A DNA stretch of 61,680 bases from Candidatus Acidulodesulfobacterium ferriphilum (GCA_004195035.1 SGBD01000006.1:1-61680), one strand, 5' to 3'. Positions 9,119-17,992 are shown, counted from the first letter of the stretch. Translations and numbers: made by a program. Notes: generated by a model from the letters alone, not told the origin.

Positions 9119-9616
9119 ATGAAAAAAGAAATGAAATTAACCCATCTCGATGAAAAGGGAATGCCAAAAATGGTCGATGTTTCTCAAAAAGCGGACACCG
9201 TCAGAATCGCTTCCGCCCATGCAAAGGTATCGATGTCAAAGGAGGCATTTAACCTTGCGGTAAGCAAAGGCGGCAAAAAAGGAGATGTGTTCGGAACGGC
9301 TAAAATTGCAGGCATTATGGCTGCAAAACAAACCTCGGGGCTGATTCCGTTATGCCATCCGTTGAATATCGAAGATTGCGATATTACCTTTGAACCGGAT
9401 GAAAATGAAAGTGCGATAAATATAAAATCCACCGTTAAAATATCCGGTAAAACAGGGGTAGAAATGGAAAGCTTGACTGCGGCGTCCGTTGCCGCGTTAA
9501 CTATTTACGATATGCTAAAGGCGGTCGATAAATCAATCGAAATATCGGAAATTTATCTTATCACGAAAGAGGGTGGAAAAAGCGGATTATACACAAGGAT
9601 AAAAGAAAAAGTCTGA
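9119..9616 (+). CDS. moaC: Cyclic pyranopterin monophosphate synthase MoaC
   Basis: 165 residues, full length. MoaC converts the MoaA product 3',8-cyclo-GTP to cyclic pyranopterin monophosphate, the second step of molybdenum-cofactor synthesis, in the cytosol. Diagnostic stretches: MVDVSQKADTVRIA, KGDVFGTAKIAGIMAAKQT, IPLCHPLNI, then GKTGVEMESLTAASVAALTIYDM with the conserved active-site region, and KEGGKSG near the end. A ribosome site (AAGGA) precedes the ATG. It is transcribed alone on the plus strand, about 10 kb from the other Mo-cofactor genes, which lie on the minus strand. Confidence 0.97.
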   Translation: MKKEMKLTHLDEKGMPKMVDVSQKADTVRIASAHAKVSMSKEAFNLAVSKGGKKGDVFGTAKIAGIMAAKQTSGLIPLCHPLNIEDCDITFEPDENESAINIKSTVKISGKTGVEMESLTAASVAALTIYDMLKAVDKSIEISEIYLITKEGGKSGLYTRIKEKV

Positions 9617-9629
9617 TTTAAAATCAGAC
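9611..9629. terminator. Hairpin between convergent moaC and argC
   Basis: GTCTGATTT and its complement pair around a single A, overlapping the moaC stop codon and followed by CCTTTT. It is placed to act in both directions between two converging genes. The T-run is short. Confidence 0.5.
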
Positions 9630-9643
9630 ACCTTTTCCCGCAA

Positions 9644-10753
9644 TTACGGAAAGGGCGAATATTCCGGTATCCCGAAATCCGGCTCCAGATTAAACATAAG
9701 GTTCATATTCTGGACGGCTTGAAGCGAAGCACCTTTGCCAAGGTTGTCTATCACGCTAAAAATCTTTAAAAATCCTTCTTCGCCCTTATTTTTGCCTGCT
9801 TCAAATGCTATATGGCAATTATTAGAATAAATAACATTTTTGATATCGCAGTTTTGAATGCTTTCTAATATGGAAACAAACGGGCTGTCTCCGTAAAAAT
9901 CATTATACAAGGTAAAAATCTCTCCTTCGGAAATACCGTCTTTTAATTTTAAGTATATCGTGGTCAGTATCCCCCTTGCAATGGGAATCCTATGGGGGGT
10001 AAATAAAACTTTGAGTGAAATACCGTCTTTATATTTATTATCCTTATTATTCGCTAAAAAAGCGGCGGTTATTTTTTCCTTAATTTCCGGCATATGCCTG
10101 TGCGACCAAATATTGTACGCTTTAACGGAATTTTCGACCTCGCAGAAAAGATTTGATAATTTTAAGCCGCGTCCGTCGCCTGAAATTCCAGATAGGGCAT
10201 CGATTATAACAGGATTTTTTAGGTCAACGGCGTCTTTAAAGAAAAGGGGGAGCAAGGGTAAAAGAGCGCCTGTCGGATAACAGCCCGGGTTGGCGACAAA
10301 TTGAGAGTTTTTTATTTTTTCATAAAAAACATCGCTAAGACCGTAAATAAACTTAGAATTTAAGCCGGCAAAATTGTGTTTCCCGTAAAATTCTTCATAA
10401 ATCTTTAAATCGTCAAATCTGAAGTCTGCGCCTATATCCACGATTTTAACCCGATTATTTTTTTTCAAAATATTCGGGATAAGTTTGGAGCTTTCCCCAT
10501 GCGGCAGGCAAAAAAATACTATATCGGATGATGAGGAGATAGTATCCTCATCGTAAGCGCTAAATAATAGATTCGAAATTGGATTTTTTTTAAATGCGGG
10601 CTTTATGAATAAAGGAAAAGCCTCCGAAAGCTTTTTGCCGGCAAAACTTTGGGATGTTATGAAGGATATGGAAACATCCTGCCTTAAAGAGAGCGCGTGG
10701 ATTAAGTAAATGCCGCTATAACCCGAGGCGCCTATAACAGAGACTTTTATCAT
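9644..10753 (-). CDS. argC: N-acetyl-gamma-glutamyl-phosphate reductase ArgC
   Basis: 369 residues. ArgC is the NADPH-dependent reductase of arginine synthesis (third step). It has the nucleotide-binding start SVIGASGYSGIYL, the active-site loop NPGCYPTGALLPLLPL with the catalytic Cys, and the late PHRIPIARGI block with the catalytic His. It is slightly longer than the common 340-350 residues. It follows rplM and rpsI in the same direction, an arrangement seen in several proteobacteria. No strong ribosome site is visible at the ATG; start chosen by homology (MIKVSVIGASG). Confidence 0.95.
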   Translation of the reverse strand: MIKVSVIGASGYSGIYLIHALSLRQDVSISFITSQSFAGKKLSEAFPLFIKPAFKKNPISNLLFSAYDEDTISSSSDIVFFCLPHGESSKLIPNILKKNNRVKIVDIGADFRFDDLKIYEEFYGKHNFAGLNSKFIYGLSDVFYEKIKNSQFVANPGCYPTGALLPLLPLFFKDAVDLKNPVIIDALSGISGDGRGLKLSNLFCEVENSVKAYNIWSHRHMPEIKEKITAAFLANNKDNKYKDGISLKVLFTPHRIPIARGILTTIYLKLKDGISEGEIFTLYNDFYGDSPFVSILESIQNCDIKNVIYSNNCHIAFEAGKNKGEEGFLKIFSVIDNLGKGASLQAVQNMNLMFNLEPDFGIPEYSPFP

Positions 10754-10836
10754 TAAGCATTAAAATCTTTACAAGCTGAATTTAAAAGCTAAATTTAATA
10801 AAGATTAAACAAGATTTGGCTAAAATAATAATAAAA

Positions 10837-11232
10837 TTATCTTTTTGAAAACTGGAATCTTGCACGGGCACCTTTTTGGCCATATTTTTTCCTTTCTTTC
10901 ACCCTTGGATCTCTTGTAAGCATCGAGGCTTTTGCAAGAGTTTCCTTTGTGTCGGGGTTAATTAAAAGAATCGCCTTTGCAAGAGCAAGTTTTATGGCGC
11001 CTGCCTGTCCGCTTAGCCCCCCGCCGGCAACATTAATATAAATGTCGAATTTATTTTCTATGGGATAAAATGCTAAGGGTCTTGTGGCAATCACTCTTAA
11101 ACTTTCAAGCGGAAAATATTTATCAAAATCTTTTCCGTTAATCAGAATTTTGCCTGTTCCTTCTTTGAAATATACCCTTGCAATCCCTGCCTTTCTTTTG
11201 CCGACCGAATGTATAATGCTTTTTTTTGCCAT
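10837..11232 (-). CDS. rpsI: 30S ribosomal protein S9
   Basis: 131 residues, full length. S9 contacts the P-site tRNA through its basic C-terminal tail, seen here as ARFQFSKR. Conserved blocks: SVGKRKAGIARVYF, GGGLSGQAGAIKLALAKAL-like stretch, and DPRVKERKKYGQKGARARFQFSKR. An AGGTAA ribosome site precedes the start. It is the second gene of the conserved rplM-rpsI pair. Confidence 0.98.
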   Translation of the reverse strand: MAKKSIIHSVGKRKAGIARVYFKEGTGKILINGKDFDKYFPLESLRVIATRPLAFYPIENKFDIYINVAGGGLSGQAGAIKLALAKAILLINPDTKETLAKASMLTRDPRVKERKKYGQKGARARFQFSKR

Positions 11233-11319
11233 AATCAGATTACCTATTTATTTTTATTATTTAATTTAACGCAATTAACAAAAACTTTGTATCCCCGCAA
11301 AGGCGGGCTGGAACATTGT

Positions 11320-11727
11320 TTACTTAGCTATTTCAATCTTTACGGGCTGTTGAGCCGTATGCGGATGATTTTCATCGGGATACACTTTAATTTTTTTAAG
11401 GAGGGCATCCGAAAGCCTGTTTTTAGGAAGCATTCCCTTTACGGCTTGTAAAATAGGATATGCAGGGTCTTTTTTAACCATATCTTTATAATTATAAGAC
11501 TTAAGCCCGCCGGGATACCCGCTGTGAAAATGGTATTCCTTATCCGTTGTTTTTTTACCCGTCAACTTAGCCTTTGCGCTATTTATAACGATAACAAAAT
11601 CTCCGTTGTCGGCATAAGGCGTCCAGTCAGGTTTATCCTTACCCATGAGCTTGTTGGCGGCAAAACCGGCAACCCTTCCCAAACTGACACCCTTTGCATC
11701 TATCAATATCCATTTGCTTTCCGCCAT
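11320..11727 (-). CDS. rplM: 50S ribosomal protein L13
   Basis: 135 residues, slightly short but complete relative to the usual 142. L13 is an early-assembly protein of the large subunit. Characteristic parts: WILIDAKGVSLGRVAGFAANKLMGK, FVIVINSAKAKLTGKK, and the late GMLPKNRLSDALLKKIKVY-P block. A strong purine-rich ribosome site (AGGGGG) lies upstream. It is the first gene of the rplM-rpsI pair; the gap of 87 bases to rpsI contains a half-copy of a dispersed repeat (CCCGCAAAGGCGGG). Confidence 0.98.
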   Translation of the reverse strand: MAESKWILIDAKGVSLGRVAGFAANKLMGKDKPDWTPYADNGDFVIVINSAKAKLTGKKTTDKEYHFHSGYPGGLKSYNYKDMVKKDPAYPILQAVKGMLPKNRLSDALLKKIKVYPDENHPHTAQQPVKIEIAK

Positions 11728-11857
11728 ATTTATCCCCCTGCGCTTCCTTACTTACATGAATATAATTTTAACCAAATTAAGTGTAGCTTAATATTATTTA
11801 ATAAATTTACTTTTTTGTCAAGGATTTTTTTGGGTTGGGTTGTTTATCTTGCTTTTA

Positions 11858-12406
11858 CTACCACCAATATTCTGGATATTTTCGGTATTTAGAAAGATTG
11901 TTAACGAGAAGCGCCACCATTAAAAGAATAAAAGCTCCCAAACCTGCAGGCATTAAAGCGTAAAGAAAACCAAGCTTGTATATTCCTTTTCCGCCTATAA
12001 CGGCTATAAGCGCGGTAGCCCCTCCGGGAGGGTGAAGCGTTTTTGTCGCATGCATAAGCATAATCGCGAAAGAAACTGCAACGGCAGAAGCTAAAGGCAT
12101 ACTGATATGCCCGAGCAGCTTATAACTTGCCACGCCTACAAAGCCTGAAAGTATATGTCCCCCTATAAGATTTCTCGGCTGTGCAAGGGGAGTTTTTATC
12201 GCGCCGTATATAAGAACGGCGGAGGCGCCGAACGAACCTATAAGCAGAGTCAGGTCGTACGGATTGAAAAATTTTGCCGATAAATATGCAACTACGCCTA
12301 TACCTATAATAGATGCGAATCCCGACCAAAAAATTACGTGAAAGCTTACGCCGGTCGGACTCTGCCCTCCGCCTTTCATTCTGCTTACGTATTCCTTAAA
12401 CCACAT
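11858..12406 (-). CDS. HPP-family integral membrane protein
   Basis: 182 residues from the ATG at 12406, chosen because GAGGA lies 8 bases upstream; a GTG 5 codons earlier is also open. Four hydrophobic helices are visible, and the family motif HPPGGATALIAVIGG sits between helices 3 and 4. HPP proteins are cytoplasmic-membrane proteins; some plant and cyanobacterial members transport nitrite, but the bacterial substrate is generally unknown. The gene directly follows a CBS-pair protein (41-base gap), a partnership common in this family and often found as a single fused protein. That suggests adenine-nucleotide sensing of the membrane protein's activity. Confidence 0.88.
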   Translation of the reverse strand: MWFKEYVSRMKGGGQSPTGVSFHVIFWSGFASIIGIGVVAYLSAKFFNPYDLTLLIGSFGASAVLIYGAIKTPLAQPRNLIGGHILSGFVGVASYKLLGHISMPLASAVAVSFAIMLMHATKTLHPPGGATALIAVIGGKGIYKLGFLYALMPAGLGAFILLMVALLVNNLSKYRKYPEYWW

Positions 12407-12446
12407 TTTTAAAATCCTCACAGATAACTTAATTTACTTTGTAATT

Positions 12447-13049
12447 TTAATTTTTCCCGATATATTTTATTATATCGGTCATAGATATTACCCCTGCCAG
12501 TTTTCCGTCTTTGCCTATAACCGGCATACTTTTTATTCTCTTTTCGTTAAATATTTCCGCCGCCTTTTTTATGCAAGTATCTACGGATACGGTAATTGCC
12601 GGCGAAGTCATTATGTCTTTAATATTGTTTACGTCTATAGTCCTGTGAAGATGCGGGGTAGGTTCGCCGATAAGATGCCTCACCACATCTCTGAAGGTAT
12701 GTTTCTTTACGACTCCCGCGCTGGTTAAAATATCCGAATCCGAAATAAACCCCGTAACAAAATTTGCGTCGTTAACTACTGGGGCGCAGGTTAAGCCGTT
12801 TTCCGCAAGTAAATTCATCGCCGAATTTATACCTGAATCCTCGGATAAGGAAATAAATTTTTTGGACATCACCTCCCCCACGGTAACACTGTGAACCCTC
12901 TCTATCGCTAAGTCGAATGCATGCCTGTAAATCTTCATAAAATCGTCGATAGTTATGTCTATAAAGGTTTTGTGTTCTTCAAAGGCTTCTCTGATGTCTT
13001 CTTCCGTTATTTCGACACAGTTTTTCTCTTTCTTTTCTCCGTTTTCCAT
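12447..13049 (-). CDS. CBS-pair regulatory protein
   Basis: 200 residues. Residues about 1-55 are a charged helical region (ITEEDIREAFEEHKTFIDITIDDFMKIYRHAF). Two CBS motifs follow: VGEVMSKKFISLSED...CAPVVNDANFVTGFISDSDIL and IKDIMTSPAITVSVDT...MPVIGKDGKLAGVISMTDIIKYI. CBS pairs bind AMP/ATP or similar nucleotides. The gene sits immediately upstream of the HPP membrane protein on the same strand and probably regulates it. Confidence 0.92.
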   Translation of the reverse strand: MENGEKKEKNCVEITEEDIREAFEEHKTFIDITIDDFMKIYRHAFDLAIERVHSVTVGEVMSKKFISLSEDSGINSAMNLLAENGLTCAPVVNDANFVTGFISDSDILTSAGVVKKHTFRDVVRHLIGEPTPHLHRTIDVNNIKDIMTSPAITVSVDTCIKKAAEIFNEKRIKSMPVIGKDGKLAGVISMTDIIKYIGKN

Positions 13050-13138
13050 AATGATAATGTAAATTTGATTAATTAAATTTTTATTAAGTTATAATATGCG
13101 GCATATAAAAAATATGTGACTTTTGTCATATATTAAAT

Positions 13139-14254
13139 TCAAAAATTTATTTCGAGCAAAACTCTTTCTCCAGAAATATCTTTTAAGTTTTTAGCCTTAT
13201 ACATTCTTACCGCCCCAAAACTGCATATATCCTTACACAGGTTGCATCCCGTGCATAAAAACGGCTCCAGTAATATCTTGCTTTTTTTACGGCTTAAAGC
13301 GCCTGTCGGGCATAATTCCCAGCAATTTCCGCAAAAAACACAATTTTTATTTAGTTTCGGAAGCCTTATATTTAGCGGCGACACTAAGTCTTTATTGTTT
13401 TTTAAAAAAAGAAAGATGCTCCTGCGCTTCTCGATAAAAAGTTTATTAATTTTTTTATCGTTTTTATCGCCCAAATCTATATAATTAGAATAAAGCTCGG
13501 AAAAAGGCAAATCGTCGACGGATAAGTCCTGCGCAAATTTTTTCGCGTTATCTTTAATACCTTTAATGGAATTTTTAAAAAACTCCCTTCTGCCCAAACT
13601 TTCATTTTTACCCTTACCGCCGTCATTTTTACCGCCTGTTTTTATGCCGTCTTTCATCCCTCCTGTTTTATTATCGTCATTTTTTAAGGCATCCAAAAAT
13701 GAACGGGCATCGAACTCGCTAATGTTTATCTCTTTGAAATTTTCCTCCGCATTCAAAAATCCGGCTATTTCTTTTATCCTTTTAATAGTTTTGTTATGAA
13801 AATAGCTATATTTGCACGAATCGCAATCCCCCGTAATAAAAAATAAATTATTCCCCTCTTTCAGGCAGGTAATTATATCTAAGGTATCCGCCTCATAAAT
13901 ACATTCGGCCTTATCATTAATTTTTTCTATGTTTGTTTTGGAGCAAAAATAGTATATGCCGTCATTTACCGCCAGATATTTTTTTGGCTCTTCTTCTGTT
14001 TTTTGTTTAACGCCGAACACATAATTGGGACACATATAAAGGCAGGCATTGCAGTTTGTACAGCTTTTAAGAATTTGAATATCGGTATCGGTTATTTTTA
14101 TCGACAAATCGGGGCATCTGTCTATACATTCATAACAACTCGCCATCGGGCTTTTCAGCCTGACGCAATAATCCGGGCTGACGGATATGCCGCCGCTTCC
14201 GCTTCCGTTATTTAAAAATTTTTCCAATAAATTAAAAAAGCTTAAGGGATTCAT
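13139..14254 (-). CDS. Cytoplasmic multi-cluster ferredoxin-like protein
   Basis: 371 residues. The N-terminus has Cys groups CYECIDRC and CTNCNACLYMC, one or two [4Fe-4S] sites. A middle region contains a CDSC pair, then a low-complexity Lys/Gly/Asp linker (about residues 195-220). The C-terminus has two typical ferredoxin motifs, CVFCGNCWELCP and CTGCNLCKDICSFG. GRREFFKNSIKGI after the linker resembles the RR-x-F start of ferredoxin domains in other Fe-S proteins, but it is internal and not a Tat signal. It lies 5 bases after mobB, so it is translated with Mo-cofactor genes. Likely an electron carrier for a Mo or sulfur enzyme; the partner is not evident. Confidence 0.75.
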   Translation of the reverse strand: MNPLSFFNLLEKFLNNGSGSGGISVSPDYCVRLKSPMASCYECIDRCPDLSIKITDTDIQILKSCTNCNACLYMCPNYVFGVKQKTEEEPKKYLAVNDGIYYFCSKTNIEKINDKAECIYEADTLDIITCLKEGNNLFFITGDCDSCKYSYFHNKTIKRIKEIAGFLNAEENFKEINISEFDARSFLDALKNDDNKTGGMKDGIKTGGKNDGGKGKNESLGRREFFKNSIKGIKDNAKKFAQDLSVDDLPFSELYSNYIDLGDKNDKKINKLFIEKRRSIFLFLKNNKDLVSPLNIRLPKLNKNCVFCGNCWELCPTGALSRKKSKILLEPFLCTGCNLCKDICSFGAVRMYKAKNLKDISGERVLLEINF

Positions 14255-14259
14255 GGTAT

Positions 14260-14811
14260 TTAAACGCCTATTATCTCTTTTTCAATGAAACCGGCGATCT
14301 TTTCGGTATCGTTTATATTTATTTGGGGTATTTTTAAATCTTTAATAAAATCGTCCCCGCAAACAAGAATCAAATTAGGGTCGTTTTTATATTTAATATC
14401 CATATCAGGAGAAATTTCTTTTCTTAAAAGTTCTATCTTGGGTATATTTAAGTCCTTAAACCCTTCTATTATAACTATGTCGGAACCGCCGAAAAATTTT
14501 AAGACTATATCTTTAACTCCGTGCGGCTTTTCCGCCTCCTTTACATCGCTAAAAAAAGCCATTTTTTTCTCCGAAAGAAGCATGGTTGAGTAGGCGCCCG
14601 CGTTTTTATGCCTCCATGAGTCTTTTCCCTGAATATCGGCATCGAAATCATGGTCGGTATGCTTGAGGGATGAAACCCTGTAGCCCTTTTCCGCCAGTAT
14701 TTTTATTATCTTTTCGATTAAGGTAGTTTTGCCCGTACCCGATTTGGCGATAAACGAAACGATTTTAGGAGGGGGTTCCGCGTTATTAATATTTGCGTTA
14801 TTTTTTGCCAT
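14260..14811 (-). CDS. mobB: Molybdopterin-guanine dinucleotide biosynthesis adaptor protein MobB
   Basis: 183 residues. MobB is a GTP-binding accessory protein in attachment of GMP to molybdopterin, the step catalysed by MobA. The P-loop AKSGTGKTTLIEKII is at about residues 22-36; SSLKHTDHDFDAD, SWRHKNAGA and IVIIEGFKDLNIPKIEL are the family's other signatures. It is a single-domain form, here separate from MobA (18013-19014). The short gaps to dusB upstream (23 bases) and the ferredoxin gene downstream (5 bases) indicate one transcription unit. Confidence 0.95.
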   Translation of the reverse strand: MAKNNANINNAEPPPKIVSFIAKSGTGKTTLIEKIIKILAEKGYRVSSLKHTDHDFDADIQGKDSWRHKNAGAYSTMLLSEKKMAFFSDVKEAEKPHGVKDIVLKFFGGSDIVIIEGFKDLNIPKIELLRKEISPDMDIKYKNDPNLILVCGDDFIKDLKIPQININDTEKIAGFIEKEIIGV

Positions 14812-14834
14812 AATCTTAGTTTATAACATTAGTT

Positions 14835-15824
14835 TCAGGCGAAATCCCTCTCGTCTGTTATCGTTTTTAATATGCTTACCAATTCTTTTTCATTTTGGGC
14901 ATTATTGACCCCACTTCTTAAACCCTTTGATCCCTTAAATCCCCTTAAAAAACTGTACAGATGAGGCCTGATGAGTTTATGCCCTCTTTCTTTTCCGTAA
15001 AACAGGTTCATTTCTTCCATAAGCTCTATAATTATGTCTGTTTTTAGCTTAATATCGATTAAATATATTTTTTCCGGAAGAGTTCCCGCGTTCAAATATT
15101 CCGTAAATATCCACGGCTTGCCGATTGCGCCCCTTGCAAACATAATTCCGTCGGCAGAGATAAAATCCTGTATCCTCAAGGCGTCATTTATGGTAAAAAT
15201 ATCGCCGCTTGCATATACCGGAATAGCAATTTCTTCCTTAAGCTTTTTTGTCAGCGAGTGGTCTGCCGCTCCTCCAAACATAAGCGACCTTGTCCTCGGA
15301 TGAAAAAATACCGCATCGACGCCGTATAATTCCGCAGTTTTACCGATTTCCAAAAAATTGACCGAATTTTCATCAAATCCGCTTCTGATTTTAATCGTAA
15401 AGATAGAATCTTTAACTGCCTGCCTGACGGCTTTAACTATAAGGGAAAACAACTTTACATCTTTCAAAATTGCGCTGCCCGCCCCTGTTTTCACAACCTT
15501 TTTGACGGGACACCCCATATTCACATCGATAACTTTAAAACCGTTATCGGCCGCCTTTTTTGCGGCTTGAGCCAGAATAACGGGGTTGCTTCCAAAAAGC
15601 TGGATACCGGTTTTATCTATGTCGTTTCCGGCTTTAAGCAGTTCCAGCGTCCCTCTGTCGTTATGCAAAAAACCGTCGGCGCTTATCATTTCGGTAAAAC
15701 AAAATTCCGCTCCGTATTTTAATGCCATTTTCCTGAAGGGATAGCCTGTTATCCCGGCCATGGGGGCAAGAATAGAACTTCCTATATGTGGATTTCCGCC
15801 TTCGCGGGAATGACAATTTTTCAT
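14835..15824 (-). CDS. dusB: tRNA-dihydrouridine synthase (DusB-like), N-terminus built from a repeat
   Basis: 329 residues of the FMN-dependent Dus family, which reduces uridines in tRNA. Family features: ILAPMAGITGYPFR, VDVNMGCP-like IDVNMGCPVKKVVKTGAGSAIL with the catalytic Cys, TIKIRSGF, FHPRTRSLMFGGAADHS, IPVYASGDI and GIMFARGAIGKPWIF. The first 13 residues, including CHSREGGNP, are the translation of a dispersed palindromic repeat (15788-15815), with native-looking sequence beginning at IGSSILAPMAG. No ribosome site precedes the ATG; TATTATATAAA lies immediately upstream, so the message may be nearly leaderless. Confidence 0.93.
   Translation of the reverse strand: MKNCHSREGGNPHIGSSILAPMAGITGYPFRKMALKYGAEFCFTEMISADGFLHNDRGTLELLKAGNDIDKTGIQLFGSNPVILAQAAKKAADNGFKVIDVNMGCPVKKVVKTGAGSAILKDVKLFSLIVKAVRQAVKDSIFTIKIRSGFDENSVNFLEIGKTAELYGVDAVFFHPRTRSLMFGGAADHSLTKKLKEEIAIPVYASGDIFTINDALRIQDFISADGIMFARGAIGKPWIFTEYLNAGTLPEKIYLIDIKLKTDIIIELMEEMNLFYGKERGHKLIRPHLYSFLRGFKGSKGLRSGVNNAQNEKELVSILKTITDERDFA
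15788..15815. repeat. Half-copy of the CATTCCCGCG dispersed repeat inside dusB
   Basis: GGATTTCCGCC-TTCGCGGGAATGAC matches the inner arm of the MITE-like element at 6520-6546, with a few changes. It is read through in frame as CHSREGGNP at the start of dusB. Confidence 0.7.
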
Positions 15825-15850
15825 TTTATATAATAAGCAGCAAATAAATA

Positions 15851-16087
15851 TTAATTAGGAAAGCTTGCGGGATTGTCCTGCGGATATAAGCTTACGGCAT
15901 AATTAAGGTATTTTATAAATTCTTCTTTTGTAGGCGCTTTTCTGATTCCTATGTTAAAAACTTTCCTCTTTTTTTCGTACCATTTGCCGAAATCTTCTTC
16001 GCTAACATCCCTGACCTCTAAGAGCAGCTGTTCTATTATTATGCTCAATCCCGTTTTATTGTCAAAGCTTGCGCTATTTTCATCCAT
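15851..16087 (-). CDS. Small protein of unknown function
   Basis: 78 residues from the ATG at 16087, which has GGAG 9 bases upstream; that GGAG overlaps the stop codon of the preceding oxidoreductase gene. The protein is acidic, probably helical, without cysteines or membrane segments; a typical part is VRDVSEEDFGKWYEKKRKVF. I do not recognise the family. Tight coupling (the oxidoreductase stop is 5 bases upstream) suggests it is made together with the FAD/NAD(P) oxidoreductase and the ferredoxin and could be an accessory to them. Confidence 0.75.
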   Translation of the reverse strand: MDENSASFDNKTGLSIIIEQLLLEVRDVSEEDFGKWYEKKRKVFNIGIRKAPTKEEFIKYLNYAVSLYPQDNPASFPN

Positions 16088-16092
16088 AAACT

Positions 16093-17421
16093 TTATCTCC
16101 AATTTGTTCTTGAAAACTCCGGCAGGTCTTCAAAATCACCCCTTATAGCATACCCTTCGTTTATATTATATATTTCAAATTCGTTATCTATAACAAAGGA
16201 ATATATATTTCCGTTTAAAAATTCATCTTTATATTTAAGACATTTTAACCCCTGCCTTATAATAGCCGATAATATTCCGCTGCCGGCAATATCTCCGAGT
16301 AAAATTGCCCCGACTAATACCTCTCCGTCATAAACAAGCTTTCTATATACCTTTTCGCCGTCCTGAAAAATATATACTTTTTGCGACTCGTTGGCAGGAT
16401 TTGTAAGGCCTATAGTTACTATAGGCAATCCGTATATTTCAACCGAATTTAGCCCCATCCCTCCCGGATATTCCCTGTAAACCCCCGCCATATTTGTGCC
16501 CGCCACCCTTCCTTCTTCGCACGCAAGCGGAACAATGGCAATAATGTTCGGGCGTTTATTAATAACATCGTAAATAACCGCGGCATCCCCTCCGGCGTAA
16601 ACATCTTTTACGCTTGTCATCATTGTTTTATCGACAATAATACCTCTGTCTATCTTTACGCCGCTTCCCTCGAGAAAACCTACATTGGGCCTGACGCCGA
16701 CGCCGACCACGACAATATCCGCAACAAGTTCTTTCCCGCTTTTCAAGATAACGCTCACAGGGTTGCCCGATTCATCCAGATTGATTTTTGTAACGGTTTC
16801 GCCAGTTGCGGTATCGATTCCATTCTCGTTTAACCTTTTTGCCGTCATATTTCCGGATATTTCATCTAATGCCAAACCTAAAACGCGGGGTAAAAGCTCC
16901 ACGATAGTAACATGAAGTCCTAACCCCCTTAAACCTTCCGACGCCTTTAAACCTATTAATCCGCCTCCGACAACGATAGCTTCTTTATGTTTAGCGGCTT
17001 TGGCCGCCCTTTCCATTTTTTTCGCGTCATCGAACCTTGTAAATGTCCCCATCATAGGGGACTCAGGATTAAATCCCTCGGTCGGCGGAACAAAGGGGGT
17101 TCCCCCCGGTCCGACAAAAAGTTTATCGTAGCCTAATTTAGTCCCATCCTCGATAATAACCTCTTTGGAGGCTGTATCGACAGAAACTACTTTTTTTCCC
17201 AGCATCAGTTTAAAATTGTTCTTTTCGTAATAGTCGTCATCTTTGTACCAGATGGTTTCATCCGTTGTTTTTCCTTCCAAATAGTAAGAAATTAAAGGCC
17301 TCGCGTATGCCCTATAATTCTCATCCGATATTATCGTAACCTCTCCTATTTTATCGAACCTTCTTATAGCATCGGCACAGGATAAACCTGCGTACGAATT
17401 TCCAATAATTACATATTTCAT
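16093..17421 (-). CDS. FAD/NAD(P)-dependent oxidoreductase (pyridine nucleotide-disulfide family)
   Basis: 442 residues. N-terminal FAD site GNSYAGLSCADAIRR, NAD(P) site AIVVGGGLIGLKASEGL, and DVYAGGDAA of the second FAD contact define the NirB-N/NADH-oxidase/rubredoxin-reductase group. There is no redox-active CxxC and no NirB-type C-terminal Fe-S or sirohaem domain. It directly follows a four-cluster ferredoxin gene (17438-17992, 16-base gap). Such ferredoxin plus flavoprotein pairs pass electrons between NAD(P)H and a partner enzyme; by location the partner is one of the Fe-S/Mo proteins of this cluster. Substrate inferred from context only. A ribosome site AAGGGG precedes the ATG. Confidence 0.85.
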   Translation of the reverse strand: MKYVIIGNSYAGLSCADAIRRFDKIGEVTIISDENYRAYARPLISYYLEGKTTDETIWYKDDDYYEKNNFKLMLGKKVVSVDTASKEVIIEDGTKLGYDKLFVGPGGTPFVPPTEGFNPESPMMGTFTRFDDAKKMERAAKAAKHKEAIVVGGGLIGLKASEGLRGLGLHVTIVELLPRVLGLALDEISGNMTAKRLNENGIDTATGETVTKINLDESGNPVSVILKSGKELVADIVVVGVGVRPNVGFLEGSGVKIDRGIIVDKTMMTSVKDVYAGGDAAVIYDVINKRPNIIAIVPLACEEGRVAGTNMAGVYREYPGGMGLNSVEIYGLPIVTIGLTNPANESQKVYIFQDGEKVYRKLVYDGEVLVGAILLGDIAGSGILSAIIRQGLKCLKYKDEFLNGNIYSFVIDNEFEIYNINEGYAIRGDFEDLPEFSRTNWR

Positions 17422-17437
17422 AATCTAATCCCCTTTT

Positions 17438-17992
17438 TTATCCTTTTATGTTGGATTTTATATACGGACCGTAAATTTTTTTTGCTACCATAAGTCTTCT
17501 TTCGTAAGAATAGTTTTTAATCCCGGTTCTCTTTAAAGCCCCTTTTTTGCATGCTTCTACACATTTTGGAGTATCTTCGTCGGCACATCCGTCGCACTTT
17601 GCGGCAAAATGATCTTTCCCTACCCTTTCAATCGCCCCGAACGGACATGACATCACGCACATCCAGCATCCGACGCATTTTTTATAATTAGTAACAGTCC
17701 AGCCCGTTTCCATATCCTTATATCTTGCTCCGGGCATGCAGGCATCCACGCATGGCGCTTCCTCGCAGTTATGGCATATTATCGGAAAAAATTTATCGGC
17801 CTTTTTCTTTATATTAATCCTTGCCCCTGCGTATTTAGAACCATATTTCTCTCTCATATGCGTTTCGCATGCCTTAATGCAGGACATAAATTCCTCGCCC
17901 TCGCAACCGTTGCATTTTGAGGGATAAAGCATTATTTCGATCTGGTTTTTCTTGAGATCTTCTTTTAGGTTGGTAAGTTTATTTTTATTCAT
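17438..17992 (-). CDS. Four-cluster ferredoxin subunit (DmsB/NrfC/CooF type)
   Basis: 184 residues, no signal peptide. Cys groups run CNGCEGEEFMSCIKAC, CHNCEEAPCVDAC, CVGCWMCVMSC, then CDGCADEDTPKCVEAC, the layout of DmsB-like subunits that carry up to four [4Fe-4S] clusters. The protein relays electrons between a catalytic subunit and a flavoprotein, here probably the oxidoreductase encoded next. A GAGG ribosome site precedes the ATG. It follows mobA by 20 bases. CooF-type proteins of CO dehydrogenase have a similar flavoprotein partner, but no CO dehydrogenase is visible in the window. Confidence 0.88.
   Translation of the reverse strand: MNKNKLTNLKEDLKKNQIEIMLYPSKCNGCEGEEFMSCIKACETHMREKYGSKYAGARINIKKKADKFFPIICHNCEEAPCVDACMPGARYKDMETGWTVTNYKKCVGCWMCVMSCPFGAIERVGKDHFAAKCDGCADEDTPKCVEACKKGALKRTGIKNYSYERRLMVAKKIYGPYIKSNIKG

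Noticed and set aside
17438-17992. CooF of a CO dehydrogenase operon
   Set aside because: Similar layout and a flavoprotein partner, but no CO dehydrogenase gene is present in the window.
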